Assembly: GCF_030409685.1 (NCBI RefSeq)
Contig: NZ_JAUFQJ010000006.1
Coordinates: 496,001 to 560,000 of the forward strand
Reading direction: 5' to 3'
Origin: Ferruginibacter paludis
GTDB lineage: Bacteria > Bacteroidota > Bacteroidia > Chitinophagales > Chitinophagaceae
DNA: 64,000 nucleotides
Shown: piece by piece, positions 1 to 8,971 of the stretch
Position numbering within the stretch: the first letter of the stretch is position 1
Layout: the number at the start of each line of letters is the position of its first letter
Made by a program: the position numbers and the translations under genes
Notes under the pieces: generated by a model
What the model was told of the DNA's origin: nothing
Databases searched by the model: none
Seen by the model: only the letters and a program-made list of their open reading frames with translations

Positions 1-311
1 CCATAGCCACTACGGAAGGGCTTGAATTCATTCCTATCAAAAATATTATTCACATTGAAAGCAGCAGCAATTACAGCAAGATATTTTTTAAAGACAACCG
101 CACATTAACCGTTACCAAACTATTAAAAGATTTTGAAGACATGCTGGTACCCTACCATTTTTACAGGGTACACAATTCGCACCTCATCAATCTAAACTAC
201 ATACAAAAATACCTGCGCAGCAATGGCGGAAGAGTAATGATGCAGGACGGTACCGAAATAGAAGTAGCGAGAAGAAAGAAGGAAGAGTTTTTAAAGATGA
301 TAGCCGGGTAA
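1..311 (+). CDS. LytTR-type DNA-binding response regulator, C-terminal part (partial)
   Basis: The open frame enters from the left edge (first full codon at 3) and ends at TAA 309-311, so only about 102 C-terminal residues are visible. They fit a LytTR DNA-binding domain: a segment IIHIESSSNYSKIFF, then TVTKLLKDFEDML, then YRVHNSHLINLNYIQKYLR, then a final strand ending in EVARRKKEEFLKMIAG. The F/YxRxHxSxLIN pattern is typical of LytTR output domains of two-component regulators. The receiver domain and partner histidine kinase would lie left of the window. The family assignment is firm; the target genes are unknown. Confidence 0.85.
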   Translation, partial: IATTEGLEFIPIKNIIHIESSSNYSKIFFKDNRTLTVTKLLKDFEDMLVPYHFYRVHNSHLINLNYIQKYLRSNGGRVMMQDGTEIEVARRKKEEFLKMIAG

Positions 312-410
312 TGGATAATAAGTACAGAGCCTTCTTTAATTGCTGGTTTCTTATGGTTCAATGTTATTATTATCCGCCTGTAAGAAAGAGCCCGATTATC
401 AAATTATTAA

Positions 411-908
411 TTAAACCAGCTCATGCGTTTGCTTAATAATCCCCATTACAAATGTGCTTTGCACTTTGCCCATATTTTCAATCTGGCTTAATTTGTTTAC
501 GTGAAAATTGTAGTAAGCATTCATGTCTTCGCACATTACCTTCAGCATAAAATCAAACTCGCCGGATATGCTGTAGCATTCTATTACTTCGCTCAATGCC
601 TGCATGGCATCAATAAATTTTACGCCGGCTTTTTTACTATGCTCTTTTAACGATACATAACAAATCACCATCAGGCCCTTTTTTACCTTGTTATGATCCA
701 GCAATGTGGCGTACTGTTTTATTACGCCGCTCGCTTCCATGCGCTTAATGCGTTCATGCACCGGCGTGGTGCTCAGGTGCACCTGTTCGCTGATTTCCTT
801 CACCGTTATTCGGGCGTTTTTTTGCAGCAGGTGCAGTATCGCCAGGTCCTTGTTGTCAAGCGTTGATTCTTCAACAGGTAAATCTTCTTTTACAATTGCT
901 TTGGCCAT
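411..908 (-). CDS. Lrp/AsnC family transcriptional regulator
   Basis: The protein has 165 residues. A winged-helix HTH at about residues 18-65 (LDNKDLAILHLLQKNARITV, then STTPVHERIKRMEASGVI) is followed by an AsnC/RAM ligand-binding domain (about 80-160, with ISGEFDFMLKV). Length and order are standard for Lrp/AsnC regulators, which form octamers and respond to amino acids. It is divergent from ahcY with about 115 bp between the starts, so it could control itself and ahcY; that is inference from position. An N-terminal extension of about 15 residues precedes the HTH. The effector cannot be read from sequence. Confidence 0.9.
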   Translation of the reverse strand: MAKAIVKEDLPVEESTLDNKDLAILHLLQKNARITVKEISEQVHLSTTPVHERIKRMEASGVIKQYATLLDHNKVKKGLMVICYVSLKEHSKKAGVKFIDAMQALSEVIECYSISGEFDFMLKVMCEDMNAYYNFHVNKLSQIENMGKVQSTFVMGIIKQTHELV

Positions 909-972
909 GGTTTAAAAGTGTTTTGTTCTACAAAAAGACCTAATTGTTAAGGTTTGTCCCAAAGTTATCAAA

Positions 973-1006
973 TTGTGCAGAATATTATACTGTGTTGGTA
1001 CATTTG
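973..1006 (+). promoter_or_regulatory. Candidate Bacteroidota promoter of ahcY
   Basis: TACATTTG at 999-1006 matches the Bacteroidota -7 consensus TAnnTTTG exactly, with a TTG at 973-975 as a possible -33 element. The predicted start is near 1013, about 12 bases before the ATG at 1025. The promoter lies inside the longest open frame of ahcY (from 944), which supports the shorter gene start. Confidence 0.5.
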
Positions 1007-1024
1007 TTGTCTAAAATAAAATTT

Positions 1025-2353
1025 ATGTCAACCATCACACAAAATTCAATCGACTTCAGCCTTAAAAATAAGGTTGCAGATATCAGCCTTGCCGAATGGG
1101 GCCGCAAAGAAATCCGTTTAGCTGAAGCAGAAATGCCGGGTTTAATGGCATTAAGAGAAGAGTATGGTCCAAGCCAGCCATTGAAAGGCGCACGCATCGC
1201 CGGTTGTTTGCACATGACTATTCAAACAGCTGTTTTAATTGAAACGTTGATCGCCCTTGGCGCCGAAGTTAAATGGAGCAGTTGCAATATATTTTCTACG
1301 CAGGACCAGGCTGCTGCTGCCATCGCTGCTGCAGGCATTGGTGTATTTGCCTGGAAAGGACAAACACAGCAAGAGTCTGACTGGTGTATTGAACAAACAT
1401 TGTTCTTCGGTGGTGCAGACCGTCCGCTGAACATGATCCTGGATGATGGTGGCGATTTGACCAATATGGTATTGGATATTTATCCTGAACTGGTTGCCGG
1501 CATTAAAGGTTTATCAGAAGAAACAACTACCGGTGTTCACCGCCTGTACGAAAGAATGGAAAAAGGCACATTGCCAATGCCAGCGATCAATGTAAACGAT
1601 TCAGTTACCAAATCTAAATTTGATAACAAGTATGGTTGCAAAGAAAGTCTGGTAGATGCTATCCGCCGTGCTACGGATGTAATGATGGCTGGTAAAGTAG
1701 CTGTTGTAGGAAGTTACGGTGATGTAGGTAAAGGTTCTGCCGCTTCATTAAAGGGCGCAGGCTGCCGCGTGATCGTTACTGAAATTGATCCTATCTGTGC
1801 ATTGCAGGCTGCAATGGATGGTTTTGAAGTAAAGCCAATGATCGATGCAGTTAAAGAAGCCGATATCATCGTAACGGCATCGGGTTGCCGCGACCTGATC
1901 ACGGAGAAACATTTCCGTGTGATGAAAGATAAAGCCATCGTTTGTAACATTGGTCACTTTGATATTGAGATTGACATGGCATGGTTAAACGCCAACTACG
2001 GCGACACCAAAAATACCATCAAGCCCCAGGTAGATATGTACACCATCGAAGGTAAAGATGTCATCGTCTTGGCTGAAGGCCGTTTGGTAAACTTAGGTTG
2101 TGCAACAGGTCACCCATCCTTTGTAATGAGTGCTTCTTTCACCAACCAAACCCTTGCCCAAATTGAATTGTATTGCAACCCCGGCAAATACGAAAACAAA
2201 GTGTACGTGTTACCAAAGGTACTGGACGAAAAAGTAGCCCGTTTACACCTTGCAAAAATTGGTGTGGTGCTGGATGTTTTATCACCAGAACAAAGTGCCT
2301 ACTTAGGCCTTCCAAAAGAAGGACCATTTAAGGTAGATCATTACCGTTACTAG
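1025..2353 (+). CDS. ahcY: Adenosylhomocysteinase (S-adenosyl-L-homocysteine hydrolase)
   Basis: The enzyme reversibly splits S-adenosylhomocysteine into adenosine and homocysteine in the cytoplasmic methyl cycle. The 442-residue protein shows the NAD-binding GDVGKG motif, the substrate region [16 protein letters not shown], the segment [20 protein letters not shown], and the canonical C-terminus KVDHYRY that closes over the cofactor of the neighbouring subunit. The open frame extends 27 codons upstream to 944, but the family start context and an internal promoter at 999-1006 favour ATG 1025. A strong terminator follows, so the gene is probably monocistronic. The Lrp-like gene is divergent. 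Confidence 0.97.
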   Translation: MSTITQNSIDFSLKNKVADISLAEWGRKEIRLAEAEMPGLMALREEYGPSQPLKGARIAGCLHMTIQTAVLIETLIALGAEVKWSSCNIFSTQDQAAAAIAAAGIGVFAWKGQTQQESDWCIEQTLFFGGADRPLNMILDDGGDLTNMVLDIYPELVAGIKGLSEETTTGVHRLYERMEKGTLPMPAINVNDSVTKSKFDNKYGCKESLVDAIRRATDVMMAGKVAVVGSYGDVGKGSAASLKGAGCRVIVTEIDPICALQAAMDGFEVKPMIDAVKEADIIVTASGCRDLITEKHFRVMKDKAIVCNIGHFDIEIDMAWLNANYGDTKNTIKPQVDMYTIEGKDVIVLAEGRLVNLGCATGHPSFVMSASFTNQTLAQIELYCNPGKYENKVYVLPKVLDEKVARLHLAKIGVVLDVLSPEQSAYLGLPKEGPFKVDHYRY

Positions 2354-2378
2354 TACTTTTTAAAGACTAAAAATATAG

Positions 2379-2410
2379 CCCGCTTCTTTTCTAGAAGCGG
2401 GTTTTTATTT
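2379..2410 (+). terminator. Rho-independent terminator of ahcY
   Basis: A perfect 8-bp stem, CCCGCTTC with GAAGCGGG, encloses a 7-base loop and is followed by a T-rich run. It lies 25 bases past the ahcY stop codon. Confidence 0.9.
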
Positions 2411-2687
2411 TGTGTCGGGCTGTAGTAACGCTGGTGATCATCGTTGTGTCACTCACTTTAACGGCATACCTGTGTGGAACTTTTCTTGTAGCGGAGATTG
2501 TTTGAATGGGATTTAAATGGATTGGTTGATTTTGGCAGCTTAACTTCGACAATCTTTGATTTTTGGTTAGCTTAAAAAGATGGGATATTTTTATAACGAT
2601 TCTTATTATTTAATTTATGTTAAAGAACTGGCCGGTTCGATCAAGTAGTAATTTAATAGTTCAACGTAAAAAAAACAAATTTTATCC

Positions 2688-2882
2688 ATGCCTAATAAAG
2701 GATCATTTAAAGAAGATTTACTTGAAAATTTGTTGAGTGTTAAAAATCAACCGTACGATATTCAGGAATTAATTCTCAATCATTGTAGGAATGACAATGA
2801 ATCTGACAAGACTCTTGAATCTGAGAGCAGATCAAGAATTTATCATAGAGTACTTTTAGATTTAAAATTTTGGCTGGATTGA
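2688..2882 (+). CDS. N-terminal winged-helix-like part of a frameshifted gene
   Basis: A 64-residue open frame with the character of a winged-helix N-terminus (KEDLLENLLSV, ELILNHC, then YHRVLLDLKFW). It ends at TGA 2880-2882. The next frame, open from 2866 and beginning GWIDFHEPS, carries straight on into a wing-like HIVWLTTKGEMEYKNQ. A one-base slip near AAAATTTT (2864-2871) would join both into one protein. I infer an original gene of about 430 codons broken by a frameshift or misread in sequencing. Base composition is clearly more AT-rich than the neighbours, which hints at recent transfer. Confidence 0.55.
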   Translation: MPNKGSFKEDLLENLLSVKNQPYDIQELILNHCRNDNESDKTLESESRSRIYHRVLLDLKFWLD

Positions 2883-2898
2883 TTTTCATGAACCTTCT

Positions 2899-3996
2899 GT
2901 GAATAGAATGTGTGTTTGCCATTTTGAACCTAATAATTCTGATCCTTTTCATAAAGGGCCGCACATTGTCTGGCTAACAACGAAAGGAGAAATGGAATAC
3001 AAAAATCAAATGAAACTAGATAAAATTAAATATAAAGAAGGCGAAGATTTGAAAAGAAATCCAAAGAATAAGGATTCAATACATATCGTAATTGCTTCCC
3101 CAAGTGATGCAGTAAGTGAAAGAAAAATGTTACTTGATCACTTGGAGACAAAGTTTAGGAAGGATGGTCACGAAAGTCACTGTGGATTCAGAATTATTGT
3201 CCATGGATGGGAAGACTTAGCATCTCAACCGGGATATGGGCAAGATTTAATAAATGCCAAACTCATTAAGGAATGTGATTTTGTGGTTACTATTTTTAAG
3301 CATAAACTGGGAACTCCAACTAAGAATCTTTTGACTGGAGTACAACGAGCTGAATCTGGAACAGCAGAAGAGTTACTTCAATCACTAGATAAATCAAAAA
3401 AAGATTTCCCAATAGGAATGCTTTACTATTATTCAAAAGCTCCTGTTATATCTGTAATTGAAAAAAGTTTAAAATCCATTCAAAAAGAGTTTCTAAGGTT
3501 AGAAAGCTTTAAAAAAACAATACAAGATAAAATCCTTTATAAATCATTTGAAAACGATGAGGATTTAATGAAAAAAGTTCTTCAAGATTTGGAAAAAAAT
3601 ATAAAAGATTATTTTATCGATTCTGAGGATAAAAAGGATAATAAATTTATCGAAAATAGGACGCGCCAGCTATTAGTTCAACCCAATTTTATAATTCAGC
3701 CATCAGCAACAAACAAAATAATCCGTCTTTACAACATAGGATTAATGGCTTTTAGTTTGATAGTTACTACAGGAAATATAAATGGCGAAATAAATTTAAT
3801 CATAAACAAAAATGACATTGAAGCAAACGCAATGCTAAATATTTTTCTTGGCGATAAATTTGACTATCGAATAAACCCTTCTTTTCAAATTGTCGTAGGC
3901 TATGCAGATATTGATGGAAGGCGATACCAACAAACATATATTCGTCAACCAAATTTGGAAACACTTTCATTACCAGAATTATTAGGAAGCAACTAA
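2899..3996 (+). CDS. DUF4062/TIR-like nucleotide-binding-fold protein (main part of the frameshifted gene)
   Basis: The 365-residue frame opens with GTG 2899 (ATG 2908 also possible). After a stretch that completes a winged helix (to about residue 50), residues 60-160 form a Rossmann-like domain: HIVIASPSDAVSERKMLLDH, then RIIVHGWEDLASQPG, then LIKECDFVVTIFKHKLGTPT and SGTAEELLQSL. These are DUF4062/TIR-like hallmarks: the ASPSDxxxER opening and a D-x-x-V-x-I-F strand before a G-T-x-EE-L helix. A charged helical region and a C-terminal beta-rich part follow. Members of this group occur in stress and anti-phage signalling genes, but no function is proven here. The AT-rich composition suggests acquisition by transfer. 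Confidence 0.7.
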   Translation: MNRMCVCHFEPNNSDPFHKGPHIVWLTTKGEMEYKNQMKLDKIKYKEGEDLKRNPKNKDSIHIVIASPSDAVSERKMLLDHLETKFRKDGHESHCGFRIIVHGWEDLASQPGYGQDLINAKLIKECDFVVTIFKHKLGTPTKNLLTGVQRAESGTAEELLQSLDKSKKDFPIGMLYYYSKAPVISVIEKSLKSIQKEFLRLESFKKTIQDKILYKSFENDEDLMKKVLQDLEKNIKDYFIDSEDKKDNKFIENRTRQLLVQPNFIIQPSATNKIIRLYNIGLMAFSLIVTTGNINGEINLIINKNDIEANAMLNIFLGDKFDYRINPSFQIVVGYADIDGRRYQQTYIRQPNLETLSLPELLGSN

Positions 3997-4058
3997 TTGT
4001 TGTACGTTGTTGTTTTCATCTTTCTGCCAATGGTTACTTTTTGACATCGCCTAAGTAT

Positions 4059-4655
4059 TCAACGGTCTGTCGAAACAGTATCCGCCAAAACTTGTTTTTT
4101 GATAGCAGCCAGGTTTACCCTGTTGATGTATACAGGAATATTTTTGTATCGCCGGTGAAAATGATATCCACCGTTCAGTAATTCATCAAGCGCCATTTGT
4201 TTTGTCCAGCCTTCAAAAATCATGCGGTACATGGCTATTACCACCCCTGTTCTGTCGGCGCCATGTTTACAATGCACCAGCAATGGCTTGGGCGCACTTA
4301 AAAGTATTTTTAAAGCAGCAACTATTTCAGCATCAGAAAAATGGCCCCCTTTCATACTTACCCTGAAACCCTGAATGGTAGTGGAAGACAGAAGGTCTGA
4401 ATCAGAAAAATCGTTTCTCAGGTTCAGCACACTTTTAATACCCATCACAGACAAATCCTGGAAAGCTTTCTTCCGTGGTTGTTCACTTCTGTAAATACTA
4501 TCGTTCAGTCGATATAAGTTGCCCAATGAAGTAGAATTAATCTTCACTGCCCAGTTTGCAGGTCTTATTTTTTCTGTTTGCCCGATGCAAAATGCATTGA
4601 GGTAAAAAACTGCAACCATGCCAAGCATAAAATATTTAATCAGGTTCCTTTTCAT
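4059..4655 (-). CDS. Exported dual-specificity/tyrosine phosphatase-like protein
   Basis: The protein shows the CX5R active site LLVHCKHGADRTGVVIAMYR, with a general-acid region upstream (LNLRNDFSDSD), as in Siw14/DUF442-like cysteine phosphatases. The N-terminus MKRNLIKYFMLGMVAVFYLN reads as a signal peptide, so it would act in the periplasm or at the envelope. I start at 4655 because the extra 12 upstream residues of the open frame would displace the signal. The substrate is unknown; relatives act on phosphotyrosine or inositol polyphosphates. It shares strand with the next gene, but about 180 bases separate them. Confidence 0.8.
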   Translation of the reverse strand: MKRNLIKYFMLGMVAVFYLNAFCIGQTEKIRPANWAVKINSTSLGNLYRLNDSIYRSEQPRKKAFQDLSVMGIKSVLNLRNDFSDSDLLSSTTIQGFRVSMKGGHFSDAEIVAALKILLSAPKPLLVHCKHGADRTGVVIAMYRMIFEGWTKQMALDELLNGGYHFHRRYKNIPVYINRVNLAAIKKQVLADTVSTDR

Positions 4656-4833
4656 TGACGCTATATTGTGATGAATAAAAAGATTGTGCAACTTCCGGGA
4701 TGCAGGTTGTTATTTTCAAGACTGGCCTGGGTTGCAACTAAAAAACAACGGGCAATAAACAGCTACCTGCGCTGATAGATGCTTTAGTTTGCCATGCCAC
4801 CTTCCAACTCCAGGCATCGCCGGGTGACTATTT

Positions 4834-5385
4834 TCATTTTGCTGTTACCGTAATTTTTGTAACAGGATGTATTTCATTCCAGCCATGTACGCCGTCTCTT
4901 ACTAAACTACCGGTCACCTCAACATGGTCGCCCACTTTTGGTATGGTCACCTTATTGACATATCCTACGCAAGCTTTTCCAACAAAAAAATTAACTACTT
5001 TAGTTATGCAGATGGGTTCTAACACCAGGCACCCTTCTTGTTTTGTTATGTTTTTTGTGTTCAGCAGTTTTTCCTGTCCTGCATCCAGTTTCAACAGAAA
5101 ATGTACATCTCCGTCACCTGATTTTTTTGTGCCCATTATTACACCAGTTACTTGTTTGCAACGTTCAATCATGCGCAGCCTGTACTTCATAAAAACATGA
5201 TTCCACAGAGAATCTTCACAAGTATATTCTTTGTCTGTTAATTTGGCTGAATCAATCGCTGCATTTGTTTGAGAAATAATTTGGGCCTTTGCCTGTAAGG
5301 CAATTACCATGTACAGCAACATGAAGGTAGTTGTGTAAAAAATCTGTTTTCTACAGGACTGTTTTTTTAGTGTTTTGGAATTCAT
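4834..5385 (-). CDS. Exported hypothetical protein with an OB-fold-like C-terminus
   Basis: About 183 residues from ATG 5385. A basic start and the hydrophobic segment FMLLYMVIALQAKAQ form a signal peptide. The rest contains CKQVTGVIMGTKKSGDGD, VGDHVEVTGSLVRDGVHG and WNEIHPVTKI. A GDxVEVxGxLV strand followed by GWNEIHPV is typical of small OB-fold proteins. Four Cys in the mature part could form disulfides. The function is not recognised. The open frame reaches 5445, but the 20 extra residues spoil the signal peptide. Confidence 0.65.
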   Translation of the reverse strand: MNSKTLKKQSCRKQIFYTTTFMLLYMVIALQAKAQIISQTNAAIDSAKLTDKEYTCEDSLWNHVFMKYRLRMIERCKQVTGVIMGTKKSGDGDVHFLLKLDAGQEKLLNTKNITKQEGCLVLEPICITKVVNFFVGKACVGYVNKVTIPKVGDHVEVTGSLVRDGVHGWNEIHPVTKITVTAK

Positions 5386-5951
5386 TTTTTTTGAAGCAAA
5401 GATTTGTTTACAAATTATTGAGACCCGAAATGAAAAATGAGCCATTATATTCTGTCATCCTCCAGTCCGTCACTTGTATCAATCATTTAAATTAAGACGT
5501 CGTAGTTAGTTGCAGTATGATGAACAAAGTGCGGTAAAATATAAACGCTCGGCAGATACACCGGATACTCCGGAAACGAAACGCAGAAAAAACTCCTGCA
5601 GCAGAAGTGCATTCATTTTCAAAAGGACTCAGTGCAATTTACGGCAATAATTAACACACGGGCGGCTGTCAAAATATATCCATTGTTAAATTTTTACCAT
5701 TATTCTCATGGCAAAGCCGGAATCAGCTTATCGCCGCTGAATAATCCAATCATACCTGGAGTAGCAGTATCACATATTCTTGACCTATTAATATTACTTA
5801 TTTAATTATTTATTTTAAAGTATCTTAAACATATTCAATTCAACAAAAATTGAGCAATAAGATAACATTAGTAAAAAAATTATGTCATTATTTTGAACCA
5901 CATACAATCATAAGTTGTTTGTTCTTTTTTAACAGAACCAAACTAACTTAA
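5386..5951. other. Long intergenic region before susC
   Basis: About 570 bases without a supported gene. The right part (from about 5780) is very AT-rich and presumably holds the susC promoter, but no clean TAnnTTTG element was found. No repeat or RNA gene was recognised. Confidence 0.5.
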
Positions 5952-8951
5952 ATGAAAAAAAATCTGCTCCTGCTGATTAACCTGTTTGTGTTAACTGCTT
6001 TTATTTCAGCACAAAACAAGACCCTTACAGGTAAAGTAACAGACTTAAAAGATGGAACGCCGCTGCCGGCCGTTACCATCAGAATAAAAGACGGTGCCTC
6101 TATAGGAGTTACCAATGCCGACGGCAGTTTTAAAGTAGTAGTGCCAGCTAAAACAAAAGCACTCATTTTCTCTTCTGTAGATTACAGCGAAATAGAGTTG
6201 CCGGCTAACACCGGAGACTTCAGTGTAAAAATGGAAAAGGGTAATAAGGTATTGTCTGAAGTTATTATTTCAGGATATGTTACCCGTTCAAAACGTTCCA
6301 ACACCGGCTCCGCATCTGTAATATCAGCAGATGATGTGCGGTCGCAGCCCAACGCATCTTTTGACCAGCTTTTGCAGGGACAGGCGCCAGGCTTGAATGT
6401 AAAAACAGGCTCCGGCCAACCGGGCAGAAGTGCCGATGTTGTGATAAGAGGAAAAGGTTCCATCAACGGCTCTACCAATCCCTTGTACATATTGGATGGC
6501 GTTGAAATACGGGGTTCAGATTTTAGTTCCATGAACCAGAATGATTTTGAAACCATCACCGTGTTAAAAGATGCAGCTTCCACTGCCATCTATGGTTCAA
6601 GAGGGTCAAACGGCGTAATTGTAATTACCACCAAAAAAGGTAAGGCCGGCAAATTGAAAATAAATTATGATATACAGGCCGGTACTTCCAGGCTTCCAAA
6701 AAATCAACTGCTGTTAATGAACACGCAGGAGAAACTCGATTTTGAAACAAAGATTGCAGGTAACCCATGGGGCTGGACAGACGCCCAGGTTGCAGACCTT
6801 CGCAAAATAAACGTTAACTGGGATGATTATGTTTTCAGAAAAGGCAATACCCAGTCACACCAGTTATCACTTTCTGGTGGCAGTGAAAAAACAACCTTTT
6901 ATAGTTCATTAGGATACTATAATGAGGAGGGCATCACTATTGCAACCGGCATTAAAAAATACAACGCCAGGCTAAACATAGCCCATACAGAAAACAACGT
7001 TAAACTCGGTGCAAACCTGGCCACCGGCTGGTCTGATTTTACGGGTACTTCAGAAGGAAATTCCGGGGTAGGTTCACCACTTAACACGGTAATATGGGCG
7101 CTGCCTTACGAAAAGCCTTTCACCCCAACCGGAGGATATACCAACTCCATACAATTTCCTTTCTGGATAAATCCCGTTGAAGAATTGAAAGAAAATAAAA
7201 ACTCCAGTGCACAGTTAAAAGGCTCCGGCAATATGTACCTGGAATGGAAACTACCCTGGGTAAAAAACCTGACTTACAAAATCAACAGCGGCCTTGATTA
7301 TTCACAATCTGAAGGCTTTGCCATAACAAAAAACGGCACCCAAAGTGCATTGCAGAACGATGCCTTCGGCGAGGCTTTCAGGCTCAACGGTCAAGTGAGC
7401 CGCAGCCTGGACAGGCGTACAAAATATACCATCACCAACAGCTTAAACTATCGCACATTTCTTGATAAAGCCGGCAACCACAGCATTTCAACTTCTGCAT
7501 TTGCTGAGTTTGTTAGCAACAAGGGACGAAGCTTTAATTATACCGGTTATGGCTTGCTGCTTCCGTTTGATAATGAAGCAGGTCTTGTGGCGGGTACCGT
7601 TTCCAATGGCTTTATTCCGGTTGTTGGTGGCGGGTTCCCGGAAAATAGTGCGTTAATGTCTTATTTTGGTTCTATTGACTATGCGTATAAAAACAGGTAT
7701 TACCTGACTGTTACCGGTCGTACAGATGGCTCGTCTAAACTAAGCCCTGAACACCGTTGGACAAAATATGGTTCTGTAGGTGGTGGCTGGATTGTGAGTG
7801 ATGAAGGATTTTTTAATGTAAAAGCAATTAATTATTTAAAATTAAAAGCCAGTTATGGCAGCGTGGGTAATCAAAATGGCATTGGCGATTTTCCTTATAA
7901 ACAACGCTATGGCAGGGGAACTTACAGTGGTGCAGGCACCCTGCAGATAGGCGGCTTGGGTAACGCAGACCTTACCTGGGAAAAGAGAAGTACTGCCAAC
8001 ATTGGTGCTGACATTGAACTGTTTAAAAACAGGTTGCGTACTTCGGTTGAAGTATACAGGAGCTTAACCAAAGGATTGTACTTCTCTCCTTTTGTTCCCA
8101 GCACAAGCGGCGGTGGCGGCGCCATATTGAGCAATAATGGCAGCATGGAAAACAAAGGAATAGAAATCACTTTTGGAGTAAAAATAGTAGATACCAAAGA
8201 CTTCAAAATTGCAGTAGACCTTAACTACGCTTACAATAAAAACACCATCAAATCATTGCCCGATAAACAGGATTTTCAGCTGTATAAAAGTTTCCAGGCT
8301 TTGAAAGTGGGTAAGCCATTGAACAGTTTTTACCTGGTGCCTTTTGTTGGCGTTAATCCCGCAAATGGTAACTCTCAATACCTGAAAGCGGATGGTAAAA
8401 CTATTACTGAAGAGTATGATGCAAACGACCTGGTAGTACTGGGCACCAGCGATGCACCCCACAATGGCGGCGTAACAACCAGCTTTTATTTTAAGGGGAT
8501 CGAGTTGTCTGCCTTTGGAGTTATATCTGCGGGAAATTATATTTACAACAATGCCCGTATCAACGTAGAAAATTCAGGCTACGCTTCATCCGGTTTTGCA
8601 AAAAATGGTATCAATGCCTGGACTACGCCTGGCCAGGTAACCAACTTTCCAAGAATTACGGAAACCACCCAAAGTCAAACAACAAGATATCTTGAGAAGG
8701 GCGATTTCTTCAGGTTACGCAATGTGCAACTGGCTTATTCTATACCAGGCATTTTATTGGAGAAGTTAAAAATTCAGGCGTTACGGGTATTTGTACAAGG
8801 CCAGAATTTGTACACCAAATTTACATTCCAGGGCTGGGACCCCGAGGTTTCCACTATCAGTTCTGCAGATGCTAATTCAAGCGCAGATGTCAGCGGGGCC
8901 CAGTATCCAACTTTAAAGAGAGTAACCTTTGGATTGAACGTAACCTTTTAA
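5952..8951 (+). CDS. SusC/RagA-type TonB-linked outer-membrane protein
   Basis: The 999-residue protein starts with a signal peptide (MKKNLLLLINLFVLTAFISA), then a carboxypeptidase-regulatory-like domain (about 22-95, LTGKVTDLKDGTPLPAVTI), then a TonB plug (about 105-230, ending in YGSRGSNGVIVITTKKGK), and a beta-barrel ending in the terminal aromatic residue of KRVTFGLNVTF. It pairs with the SusD-like protein 20 bases downstream and would import an oligomeric nutrient across the outer membrane. The substrate cannot be read. The S9 peptidase that follows suggests peptides, as inference. Confidence 0.95.
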   Translation: MKKNLLLLINLFVLTAFISAQNKTLTGKVTDLKDGTPLPAVTIRIKDGASIGVTNADGSFKVVVPAKTKALIFSSVDYSEIELPANTGDFSVKMEKGNKVLSEVIISGYVTRSKRSNTGSASVISADDVRSQPNASFDQLLQGQAPGLNVKTGSGQPGRSADVVIRGKGSINGSTNPLYILDGVEIRGSDFSSMNQNDFETITVLKDAASTAIYGSRGSNGVIVITTKKGKAGKLKINYDIQAGTSRLPKNQLLLMNTQEKLDFETKIAGNPWGWTDAQVADLRKINVNWDDYVFRKGNTQSHQLSLSGGSEKTTFYSSLGYYNEEGITIATGIKKYNARLNIAHTENNVKLGANLATGWSDFTGTSEGNSGVGSPLNTVIWALPYEKPFTPTGGYTNSIQFPFWINPVEELKENKNSSAQLKGSGNMYLEWKLPWVKNLTYKINSGLDYSQSEGFAITKNGTQSALQNDAFGEAFRLNGQVSRSLDRRTKYTITNSLNYRTFLDKAGNHSISTSAFAEFVSNKGRSFNYTGYGLLLPFDNEAGLVAGTVSNGFIPVVGGGFPENSALMSYFGSIDYAYKNRYYLTVTGRTDGSSKLSPEHRWTKYGSVGGGWIVSDEGFFNVKAINYLKLKASYGSVGNQNGIGDFPYKQRYGRGTYSGAGTLQIGGLGNADLTWEKRSTANIGADIELFKNRLRTSVEVYRSLTKGLYFSPFVPSTSGGGGAILSNNGSMENKGIEITFGVKIVDTKDFKIAVDLNYAYNKNTIKSLPDKQDFQLYKSFQALKVGKPLNSFYLVPFVGVNPANGNSQYLKADGKTITEEYDANDLVVLGTSDAPHNGGVTTSFYFKGIELSAFGVISAGNYIYNNARINVENSGYASSGFAKNGINAWTTPGQVTNFPRITETTQSQTTRYLEKGDFFRLRNVQLAYSIPGILLEKLKIQALRVFVQGQNLYTKFTFQGWDPEVSTISSADANSSADVSGAQYPTLKRVTFGLNVTF

Positions 8952-8971
8952 TCAACCTCAACTAAACAAAC

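Noticed and set aside
944..1024. N-terminal extension of ahcY
   Set aside because: A clean -7 element lies within it and the family begins at the Met at 1025.
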